Source: a virus. From it: DNA of 27,834 nucleotides. Position numbers and translations under genes: made by a program. The stretch lies in the IMG/VR virus record IMGVR_UViG_3300048048_000041, positions 1 to 27,834 of that record; one strand, written 5' to 3'. Under the pieces are notes generated by a model. It was not told the origin of the DNA. It made no database searches and worked only from the letters and a program-made list of their open reading frames with translations. Of the stretch, positions 1 to 6,744 are shown in pieces; the stretch's first letter is position 1; every line of letters starts with the position of its first letter.

Positions 1-480
1 CTAAGCGGACTTCTCGCTGTGTTTATCAATAAAGGCCTGGAGTTCTTCGATTTTGCGATTGAGGGCAGACAGTGGTTCGCCTGAGCGGCTGCGTGCCGCG
101 CTCTTGTTGCGCCGTTTCAGATGCTCGTTGATGAGATCGCACACGGCAGCACACCCTTTGGCCTTGGCAAGCGTGAAGGGCAGATCGCCCTCGGTACGCG
201 CAAAGGGATCAGCGCCGTGCTCAAGCAGGTACTCAACGATTTCGGTGCGACCAGACTCACTGGCAACATGCAGTGGCGTATACCCATGCTCACCATGCTT
301 GTTGACTTCGATACCGCCTTCAACAAGAAGCCGCACACCTTCGAGATCGCCCCAGCGCACTGCTACATGCAGGGCGTTATCGCCCAGCGCATTGACCGTC
401 CCGATTCCGTCGAACCGGACATGCTGGAACTCCGGTGTGCCAGCCACCTTTTCCAGCAAGGCTTCAATCCTGCGATCCAT
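1..480 (-). CDS. Small ankyrin-repeat protein
   Basis: A 159-aa protein with two clear ankyrin repeats, roughly residues 33-62 and 66-95. The signature is visible as NALHVAVRWGDLEGVRLLVE and then YTPLHVASESGRTEIVEYLL, followed by a degenerate third repeat near 98-120. The C-terminal 40 residues are basic and then helical. Ankyrin repeats bind protein partners, and the target here cannot be told. There is no signal peptide or membrane segment, so it is probably cytoplasmic. The ATG at 480 is preceded by a GGGGA Shine-Dalgarno-like stretch and the stop is at the first bases of the window. It is separated from the phage late operon by about 560 bases, so it could be a host flanking gene or a phage accessory gene. 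The family call is firm; the role is unknown. Confidence 0.85.
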   Translation of the reverse strand: MDRRIEALLEKVAGTPEFQHVRFDGIGTVNALGDNALHVAVRWGDLEGVRLLVEGGIEVNKHGEHGYTPLHVASESGRTEIVEYLLEHGADPFARTEGDLPFTLAKAKGCAAVCDLINEHLKRRNKSAARSRSGEPLSALNRKIEELQAFIDKHSEKSA

Positions 481-1046
481 TCCCCGTATCCCCAGTCAGC
501 AAAGCCGAAAAACCGCCTCGACCAGCGCGACCTCCAGAGGAGAATACCGACAAAACGATCCCAGGGACACAAGTTTCCCGGATTCGCTCTCGCCTGCCCC
601 CTTGAAAAAAGCCGCTACTGCGCCTCGACTGCCGGGCGCCCCACCAGACAGCCGGTCTTTTTTTGTAAACGAGCGGCATTATGCACCAGGCAGCCCGCTA
701 CCGAACGACCAATTGTCACGAAAATCTGGCAAGAAAAACGGGGCATCTCCGGCAAAACGGCGCGCAGCCTCGCTGCACGGGAAATGCGACAAATTTCGAA
801 ATAATCCGAAAGTGATGCCAAAGTACAACACTCTAACGATGGCAGCCCACAGATGTAAAACCCGGTAAACCAAGGTGAAAGTGTGGTTTTTCGGTGAACG
901 GAGAGTGCTTGGGCTACCTGAAACTGGCTACAAGAGGAAGACTTGACAGCAATGCTTCGGGACAAAGAAAGAGGATGAGCTAGCGCATGGAGGCGGCCGG
1001 CATGGTTTCCCCTACCGACCGTTGGAGCGATGCTTACCTGCGATGC
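481..1046. other. Long non-coding gap between late operon and ankyrin gene
   Basis: No convincing gene is seen in these 566 bases. Reading frames on either strand lack good starts, Shine-Dalgarno sites and recognisable domains. A T-run at 658-664 follows only a weak stem. The late operon ends at 1047, so its terminator and a promoter for the ankyrin gene should lie here, but neither is recognisable with confidence. No tRNA or obvious attachment site was found. Confidence 0.5.
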
Positions 1047-1052
1047 TTACCT
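1027..1052. repeat. Perfect tandem 13-bp duplication spanning a stop codon
   Basis: GCGATGCTTACCT occurs twice in immediate succession (1027-1039 and 1040-1052). The right copy contains the stop codon (1047-1049) of the minus-strand gene that ends here; the left copy lies just downstream in the non-coding gap. A slippage duplication or a protein-binding site are both possible. Confidence 0.85.
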
Positions 1053-2132
1053 ATTTTGATAGTTCCGCATCTGGGCATTGGCGGCAAGGCCCTGCTGGAA
1101 CTGCTGGTTGGTGGCATTCAGCCTTGCCATCTCGGTTCCAGCCTGCAGTGCGACATTATTCTGCGCCGTGGCATTGGCCATCTGCGCATTGCGTTCCTGC
1201 ATGTCATTGCTTGCCAGCCCCTGCAAGGTGCGCAACTGATTGGCAGTGAGCTGACCATTCGGCGAACCAGCGTAGGCCCGGCTTGCTGCCGCCAGTGCCT
1301 GGCTGGCGGCACTGCCATTTGCCGGATTGGAGATACTGCCACCACTTCCCCCGCTGGGAACCGCTATCGCTGGCGCACTGGCATAGCTGGGCTGGCCCAG
1401 CGGCGTAGCGCCTGAGCCACCGGGCACGGAACTGAAAGTGCCATTGGAAGGCGCCTGCCCATTGATGGTGACAGAGCCGGAAACATTGCCACCCCAGTAA
1501 TTGTTGCCATTGCGGACAACATCACGGCCTTCGCCTGGGGTCATGGACGCCTGCGTGCCCGACGCGTAGGAACCTTCCTGCCTTTGCGAACCAAGGTTGA
1601 TCGTATTGGTGCCCAGACCAGGATTGCCGCCAGCAGTCGGGACGGTGCTGCCACTGCCCTGTGCAGACGATTGCAAGGGATTGACCTGAGGGCCATCGTC
1701 AAACCCAGGTCGGCCATTGCGATGGCGCGCCAACATAGCCTGCAGGACGGCAGGCGTGTGCGTGCTACGACGCATGGCATCAAGCACGTTCCAGCCAACG
1801 GTGTAGACCTGCTCGGGGGTAAGCTGATAATCCGCATGATTCCCCATGCCCGGCACCTGTCGGCCAAGACGGGAAAGTTCCTGCACGCCGAAGAAAGCCG
1901 TGGAGTCCGCCGGCATGATGAAGCTGCCTTTGCGCATATCACGCGGGATGGAATCAGAAATACCGGTACCAGGACCGCGAACAATTCCACCTTCACGCGG
2001 GCTTAGCTGATACTTATCATTTGAATATTTTTCTTGAGAAAATGACGAACTTTTTTTCAAGACGTCTACCAAACTTCGTTCACGACGCACTGAATTGCTT
2101 TCCCTAAGCTTAGAATTGAAACCGAACGCCAT
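1047..2132 (-). CDS. Probable phage ejection/internal virion protein with Gly/Ser/Asn-rich middle
   Basis: A 361-aa protein from ATG 2132, chosen over the upstream GTG at 2138 because a GGGGG Shine-Dalgarno site sits a few bases before the ATG. Residues 69-78 (GSFIMPADST) and 102-120 (YQLTPEQVYTVGWNVLDAM), then RPGFDDGP at 141-148, form a motif shared with the neighbouring gene. Residues about 150-290 are low-complexity Gly/Ser/Asn/Ala, probably disordered. The last 60 residues are a Gln/Asn/Ala-rich helix. It is the last gene of the late operon, where podoviruses place proteins ejected with the DNA. The first ~45 codons are AT-rich, unlike the rest. Function is inferred from position and motif, not from a firm family match. 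Confidence 0.6.
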   Translation of the reverse strand: MAFGFNSKLRESNSVRRERSLVDVLKKSSSFSQEKYSNDKYQLSPREGGIVRGPGTGISDSIPRDMRKGSFIMPADSTAFFGVQELSRLGRQVPGMGNHADYQLTPEQVYTVGWNVLDAMRRSTHTPAVLQAMLARHRNGRPGFDDGPQVNPLQSSAQGSGSTVPTAGGNPGLGTNTINLGSQRQEGSYASGTQASMTPGEGRDVVRNGNNYWGGNVSGSVTINGQAPSNGTFSSVPGGSGATPLGQPSYASAPAIAVPSGGSGGSISNPANGSAASQALAAASRAYAGSPNGQLTANQLRTLQGLASNDMQERNAQMANATAQNNVALQAGTEMARLNATNQQFQQGLAANAQMRNYQNR

Positions 2133-3300
2133 GCTCACCCCCTACGATCACAAAACATACAGGCACTTAGATAAATCAAACATTTACGAAGCAGATTTTT
2201 TAACCTGACCTGGCAATCCTTTTTCATTCAATTCATTAATATACTGTTTTTCGGCATTCATATATGCATCAGTCTTGTTTGCCGGAGTCATAAATAGATT
2301 TGAAGCATTACCAAACCAATTTCCTAATTTCCTCCCCTGAGACGCATTAGCCTCCGTATCAGGAATTGCATCATACGACAAAACTGGGGGAGAACTCTGA
2401 GTACCAGACTTACTCAGTGAACTGTGGTCTATTATCTTTTGATTCCCATATCTTTGCATTACCTGCTGTTTTTGGCGGTCACTCAAAACCCCCAATCTAT
2501 TCCCGATATTTTCTTTCAAAGTATCAATCTCGCCATTAATCATATCTCCGTACGGCGTAAAGCGATATAACCCATATCCCAGCCCAGCCCCCGCGAGACC
2601 AGAGGCAAGAGTGGCTCCGGCCACTACTGATGCTGGCACAGTGCCTGCCAGCCCTCCTCCAATCGCCATCCCTTCTGGCACAAGAGCTTCAGATGCAAGA
2701 AACGCCGGCTTAACGCCGCTTCCAAAATCCTGAAACGCTTTACCATACTCACCACTATTGACATCATTGATACCCTTGAAATACCCGTGACCACCACGCA
2801 AAATATTTAGCCACGGATTTTCCTTTGGGCCGATGTTTTCAATACCGTCAAACATGCTGCCAATTCCATCAGAGGTATCGCCGTTACGAATCATTTGGAT
2901 GCCATGAGCAAACTGTGAAGCTCCTTTTCCCTTATCAATTAGCGATTTTGCTTTCGAAAAGCCCCCTGTTCCACCGTCCCCGATCCAAGACGACGCAGCA
3001 TCACTGAGGTTTGAAACTGCACTAGCGGCATCATCTGCGCTTTTCCAATACTGACCATTCTGATAGTTATTTAGCGCTTTGGCGCCAGAAGTTGCAGCCC
3101 CTAAAACCTTTGGAATTGCTCCAAATTTCTTGAACTCACTCGTTGCGTTATCCCCTAACACCCCTTTTGATGCGTCGTACATTGCGTTGGCACCGCTAAC
3201 TGCATCTGAGAAGGCGGGTAACAACTCCCCATTATTCAGATCGGTCCTGGCACCCACGAGGCCGCCAACTCCTTTCAGAACGCTACCTATAGCAGGCCCT
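2000..3300. other. AT-rich mosaic block across two probable ejection-protein genes
   Basis: Base composition changes sharply near 3300 and near 2000. One line inside the block (2161-2220) has 22 G/C of 60, while a line in the adjoining gene (5161-5220) has 40 of 60. The block holds the last ~370 codons of one gene and the first ~45 codons of the next. It ends, within tens of bases, at the conserved motif of the upstream gene. This pattern fits exchange by recombination. Confidence 0.65.
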
Positions 3301-3617
3301 AACGAAGAAATCGCACCGGGACCATCCGCGAACCCCGGCCTCCCATCTCCATGCCGCATCGCCGCAACCGCCTGCAGCCCGATGGCATAGATCTGCTCCG
3401 GCGTGAATTCGAATTCGCCATTCGAGAGGTTCACGGGCATGCGCTGGTTGAGCTGGGTGGGCAGACCGGTGCGCGGGGTACTGCCACGCTGGCTGGAGTC
3501 GCGGCGGGGCTCACCGCCTGTCAGTGAGCGGCGCAGGGCGGTGCCGATGTTGTCGTCGTCCATCTTGGGCTGACGCCGGGTACGTGCTTGACCACCTGCT
3601 CGAAATCCGTAAGACAT
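2184..3617 (-). CDS. Probable phage ejection protein with glycine-zipper membrane segment
   Basis: A 477-aa protein. The ATG at 3617 has a GAGGAG Shine-Dalgarno site. The basic N-terminus (1-60) leads into the shared motif at 62-101 (VNLSNGEFEFTPEQIYAIG, AMRHGDGRPGFADGP). After that the composition switches to an AT-rich, Gly/Ala/Asn-rich region. Residues ~125-305 contain loosely repeated Asn/Gly plus Ala/Asp segments, for example around 128-150, 183-212 and 286-305. Residues 318-350 are hydrophobic and small-residue-rich, resembling a glycine-zipper transmembrane hairpin. The C-terminus is polar and helical. Position and the membrane-active segment suggest a protein delivered into or through the host envelope during DNA entry. 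A toxin-like role is an alternative, but no catalytic motif is seen. Confidence 0.55.
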   Translation of the reverse strand: MSYGFRAGGQARTRRQPKMDDDNIGTALRRSLTGGEPRRDSSQRGSTPRTGLPTQLNQRMPVNLSNGEFEFTPEQIYAIGLQAVAAMRHGDGRPGFADGPGAISSLGPAIGSVLKGVGGLVGARTDLNNGELLPAFSDAVSGANAMYDASKGVLGDNATSEFKKFGAIPKVLGAATSGAKALNNYQNGQYWKSADDAASAVSNLSDAASSWIGDGGTGGFSKAKSLIDKGKGASQFAHGIQMIRNGDTSDGIGSMFDGIENIGPKENPWLNILRGGHGYFKGINDVNSGEYGKAFQDFGSGVKPAFLASEALVPEGMAIGGGLAGTVPASVVAGATLASGLAGAGLGYGLYRFTPYGDMINGEIDTLKENIGNRLGVLSDRQKQQVMQRYGNQKIIDHSSLSKSGTQSSPPVLSYDAIPDTEANASQGRKLGNWFGNASNLFMTPANKTDAYMNAEKQYINELNEKGLPGQVKKSAS

Positions 3618-3688
3618 GAAAGGGCTCCTCTAAATAGTGCTGATTGGATATTGCGCGCAGGCTGCATGCCTGCAAAACCCCAGAGGGG

Positions 3689-5584
3689 TCAATAGGAATA
3701 GCTGTAGCTGGTCTGCGTGGAGGTGCTGGTACTGTCCTGCGAGTTGGCTGACCCACTGCCCGACACCCCCGCCGATACATGCATGGCCGACATTGCCCCG
3801 GCGGCGAGCTGGGCGCAGTAGGAACCCATGGCCTTGGCGGCTTCAAGGGTGACCTGGGCCTGCTGGATGGCTTTCTGGATGTTGGCCTGGTATTCGTGGA
3901 TCTGCATTTCGGCGTAGGAGATGTTGGTGCGCGTCTGCATGTCGGCATACCGGCTCTGGGCTTCGGCGGCGGAGATGTCGGCGGTGGCGGTGGCTTTCCA
4001 GGCTTCGACCTTGGCCTGGAAGACCTGCACGCCGTATTGCACCTGCTGGAGCGATGCCTGCATCTCGGCTTTGTAGGCATCGAGATCGGCGAGGTATTTC
4101 TGCACCCTGGTTTTGGCGGCATCCATGCGGAGCTGGGCGGCTTTGGCACGGATATCGGCCTTGCTGGAGAGGCCCTGGATGGTGGTGGCGTACACGCGGG
4201 CCTGGGCATCAAGCAGATTGGCCTTGGCGGTTTCGCCCTGCACCTGGGCGCTATAGGCATCGAACTTGAGCTTTTCGGCGCCGATTTCCTGTGCGTAGGC
4301 ATCCACTTCGGTGCGGTAGACCTGGAACTGCGTGGCGATGACATCGGCACGCACCTTGACGGCTTCCATCTGCGCACGGAAGAGGTCAACGCTGGTCTGC
4401 ACGGCGCCAAGGCGGGCTTTGTAGATATCGACTTTCTGGGCGTTGAGCTGGCCGATGGCAACCTGCGCATCGATAGCCGTCTTGTAGGCCTGGAGCTTGG
4501 CGTTGGCAGCGTCTACCTTTGTTTTATAGACCTGTACGAGGTTGGCGAAAGCCTGGCTCTGGGCATTGAACAGGGATACCTGGGCGTTGAAGACATTGAG
4601 CTGGCTTTCGGCCTGATACTTGGCGACTTCGAAGAGGCGGCCCACCATGTTGCTGTAGAGGTTGGTGGTGAGCTGCTCTAGCGCGAGGCCCTGCTGCACG
4701 GCGAAGCGGATCGCATCGATCTGCCACTGCGCGGCCTGGGTGAGGATGTCGCGGTTGGTTTCGGCAGCCTTGAGGCGGCCCTGCTCGCGCACCACGTTGA
4801 TCTGCTTGGCCAGCATGCCGGGGGGCATCGAGAAGCCACGCGAGGCAAAGGTATCGACAGCCTCCTGCACGGCACGGTTGGTTTCCGCCGAATCCCGCTC
4901 GCGGGCACGGGCGAAGAGCGCGTCTTCGACCGCACGCGGCATGCCGGTGGAACCGGCCATCATTTCGCGCACCTGGGCCTGCAGCGCATCGAGCATTTCG
5001 GATTGATACTGCGGCTCGGCCCAGTTGATGAAGGGTTCGGGCACGGTGAGCGCAGCCACTGGGGGCTGATCAGTGAAATCCGGAAACTCCGGGTAGACGA
5101 AATCCGGCAGCGTGATGGCGTTCAGCGTGTCCATCGTGGGCATGGTCAGATCGGGGGACGCCGGGTAGCTCAGTGCGGTGTCAACATCAGGCCGGCTTGG
5201 TGCGGTGTGCGTGCCCATGCTGGGGGCATCCGGCAGCGTGAGCGTGACGGTGGCCGGCGCATCGGGCAGCGCATCCATATCGGCGATGTCAAGATCACTG
5301 AGCAGGCTGTCAATATCGATTGCCGTGGGAACGGCGGGCATCGTCAGCGTGCTGTCGGCATAGGCGGGTGGATCACTCAGATCGAACACCGGCTCTGCTG
5401 TTGTGGCAGCTGGCAGATCTGCGGGGGCGGCAACGTCTGCCACCTGGATGGTGGCCAGCTCGTCGAGCGCAAGCTGCAATTTGCCGCTGTATTCGCTGAC
5501 GGTGGAATTGATGTTGGTGACGCGTTCGCTGACAAAATCGATGGCGGTATCCAGAATGCTGCCGTCGGCAATGGCACTGCTCAT
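3689..5584 (-). CDS. Large alpha-helical phage structural protein (probable internal/tail protein)
   Basis: A 631-aa protein. The ATG at 5584 is chosen because GGAGGG lies seven bases upstream; the TTG at 5590 would overlap that site. Residues ~40-170 are Pro/Asp/Ala-rich and acidic. Residues ~180-590 are an almost unbroken run of Ala/Gln/Lys/Glu-rich heptad-like sequence (VYKTKVDAANAKLQAYKTAI is typical), predicted to form long coiled-coil helices. The last 30 residues are Ser/Thr/Tyr-rich and end in SYSYSY. No enzymatic motif is seen. Long helical proteins at this operon position in podoviruses are usually internal core or ejection proteins that form a periplasm-spanning tube. That role is inferred; it could also be a tail-associated structural component. 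Confidence 0.6.
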   Translation of the reverse strand: MSSAIADGSILDTAIDFVSERVTNINSTVSEYSGKLQLALDELATIQVADVAAPADLPAATTAEPVFDLSDPPAYADSTLTMPAVPTAIDIDSLLSDLDIADMDALPDAPATVTLTLPDAPSMGTHTAPSRPDVDTALSYPASPDLTMPTMDTLNAITLPDFVYPEFPDFTDQPPVAALTVPEPFINWAEPQYQSEMLDALQAQVREMMAGSTGMPRAVEDALFARARERDSAETNRAVQEAVDTFASRGFSMPPGMLAKQINVVREQGRLKAAETNRDILTQAAQWQIDAIRFAVQQGLALEQLTTNLYSNMVGRLFEVAKYQAESQLNVFNAQVSLFNAQSQAFANLVQVYKTKVDAANAKLQAYKTAIDAQVAIGQLNAQKVDIYKARLGAVQTSVDLFRAQMEAVKVRADVIATQFQVYRTEVDAYAQEIGAEKLKFDAYSAQVQGETAKANLLDAQARVYATTIQGLSSKADIRAKAAQLRMDAAKTRVQKYLADLDAYKAEMQASLQQVQYGVQVFQAKVEAWKATATADISAAEAQSRYADMQTRTNISYAEMQIHEYQANIQKAIQQAQVTLEAAKAMGSYCAQLAAGAMSAMHVSAGVSGSGSANSQDSTSTSTQTSYSYSY

Positions 5585-5586
5585 GT

Positions 5587-6744
5587 TCAAACCCTCCGTT
5601 TGACCGGCAGGGCCGAGACCCGCAGATCATTGATGTAGCCTGCCTTGCCGGTGAGCTGCAAAGAGAAGGCGAAGTGCCGCCCGCGCAGCCCTCGGCCCAG
5701 CTGGAAGCGGCCAGTGGTAAGCGTGTCGGCAGGCTTGGCGGGCAACTGGTAGGTGTAGGCGACTTTGCTGCCGCCCTGTGTCTGGCTGACTGTCATGCTG
5801 GCGCTGCCATCAAGCTCATAGGCAAGATAGGCATCGGTGAGGTGCGCGAGCTGGCCCTGCCCCACATCCAGCAGCCCGGTGGTTAGTGTGGCGGTGATGG
5901 TTTCGTCTTCTCCGTCGAGGGCATAGACGCCGTCTTCACCGGTGGCGCAGATCACGCCATTGATCACGGCAAGCGAGGTGAAGTCGAAGGGCTCGTAGCG
6001 GCTCATGGCCCAGTTGGTGGTGTTGGCCGTCCAGGCCACGGCACGGCGCGGCTGCATGCCGCTATCGCCGGCATCCATCCAGTCGTACACAAAATCCCGC
6101 GCCGCCAGGTGCTGGCTGACGCTGCTGGTGCCGCTCGCGCCACCCCACAGCTGTTCGCGGGCGCGCAACATTCCCGTGGTGGCATCGGTCGCCTGGAATG
6201 AGTCGCCAAGGCCATGAGAGGTGCTGACGGCGGAGAAGCTGGCATCAGTCGCCAGTGCGGTGTCTGCCACCATCGACTGTGCCGCCTGCCAGGCGCTATC
6301 AGCAAGCGTGGCCTGCTCGGCCAGGGCACTCGCCATCTTCCGCTGTGCCAGCACCGCATCCACGGCCACAGCGGAATCAGTGCTCGTCTGCAGAGTGGTG
6401 CTATAGGCGATGGCGTCACTGATGACGGCGCGATCTTCATGCATCACGCGTAGTGCCGGCAACGCCTTGTCACGCACACTGCCCTGCTCTTTCACGAGAT
6501 TGGCCGCCGCCAGATGGCTGGGCACGCTGCTGGCTGCAGTGGCAGTTTCGACAAACAGGCTGAGAACGGCGTCGCTAAGGCTTTCACTAGCGACGGCGGC
6601 ACCGCCATCGTGAGCCACGAGCAGACCAAAGAGCAGCACACCGGCAAGGCTGGCCGCTTCTTCAGCCAGAACGATGAATCCGCCCCAGCTGCTGTCCCTG
6701 GCTGCGGCGCCATCGGTGTTGTCGTCGCGATAGGTACTACTCAT
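5587..6744 (-). CDS. Phage tail-associated structural protein, Ala/Ser-rich N-terminus and beta-rich C-terminus
   Basis: A 385-aa protein. The ATG at 6744 follows AGGTG at suitable spacing and overlaps the upstream stop by eight bases; a GTG at 6753 is the alternative. Residues 1-200 are Ala/Ser/Asp-rich, helical and repetitive. Residues ~215-385 are beta-rich, with GVYALDGEDETITATLTTG and a closing segment RGRHFAFSLQLTGKAGYIND. That ending resembles domains at the ends of virion surface proteins in related prophages, from memory and without a search. Stop and next start are separated by two bases, so it is co-translated with the 631-aa helical protein. No catalytic residues are evident. Confidence 0.55.
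   Translation of the reverse strand: MSSTYRDDNTDGAAARDSSWGGFIVLAEEAASLAGVLLFGLLVAHDGGAAVASESLSDAVLSLFVETATAASSVPSHLAAANLVKEQGSVRDKALPALRVMHEDRAVISDAIAYSTTLQTSTDSAVAVDAVLAQRKMASALAEQATLADSAWQAAQSMVADTALATDASFSAVSTSHGLGDSFQATDATTGMLRAREQLWGGASGTSSVSQHLAARDFVYDWMDAGDSGMQPRRAVAWTANTTNWAMSRYEPFDFTSLAVINGVICATGEDGVYALDGEDETITATLTTGLLDVGQGQLAHLTDAYLAYELDGSASMTVSQTQGGSKVAYTYQLPAKPADTLTTGRFQLGRGLRGRHFAFSLQLTGKAGYINDLRVSALPVKRRV

Noticed and set aside
627-664. Intrinsic terminator on the plus strand
   Set aside because: A seven-T run is present, but only about five pairs including a wobble can be formed before it, and there is no plus-strand gene upstream.
53-868. 271-aa plus-strand reading frame
   Set aside because: It runs antisense through the ankyrin gene and into the gap, is Ser/Arg/Pro-rich with no domain, and the ankyrin repeats on the other strand are unmistakable.
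615-965. 116-aa minus-strand reading frame in the long gap
   Set aside because: It starts with TTG without a Shine-Dalgarno site, has odd Cys/Ser/Arg-rich composition and no recognisable domain.
3779-4681. 300-aa plus-strand frame rich in Gly, Leu and Asp
   Set aside because: It is the antisense shadow of the helical 631-aa gene; its composition simply mirrors Ala/Gln/Lys codons and it has no proper start site.
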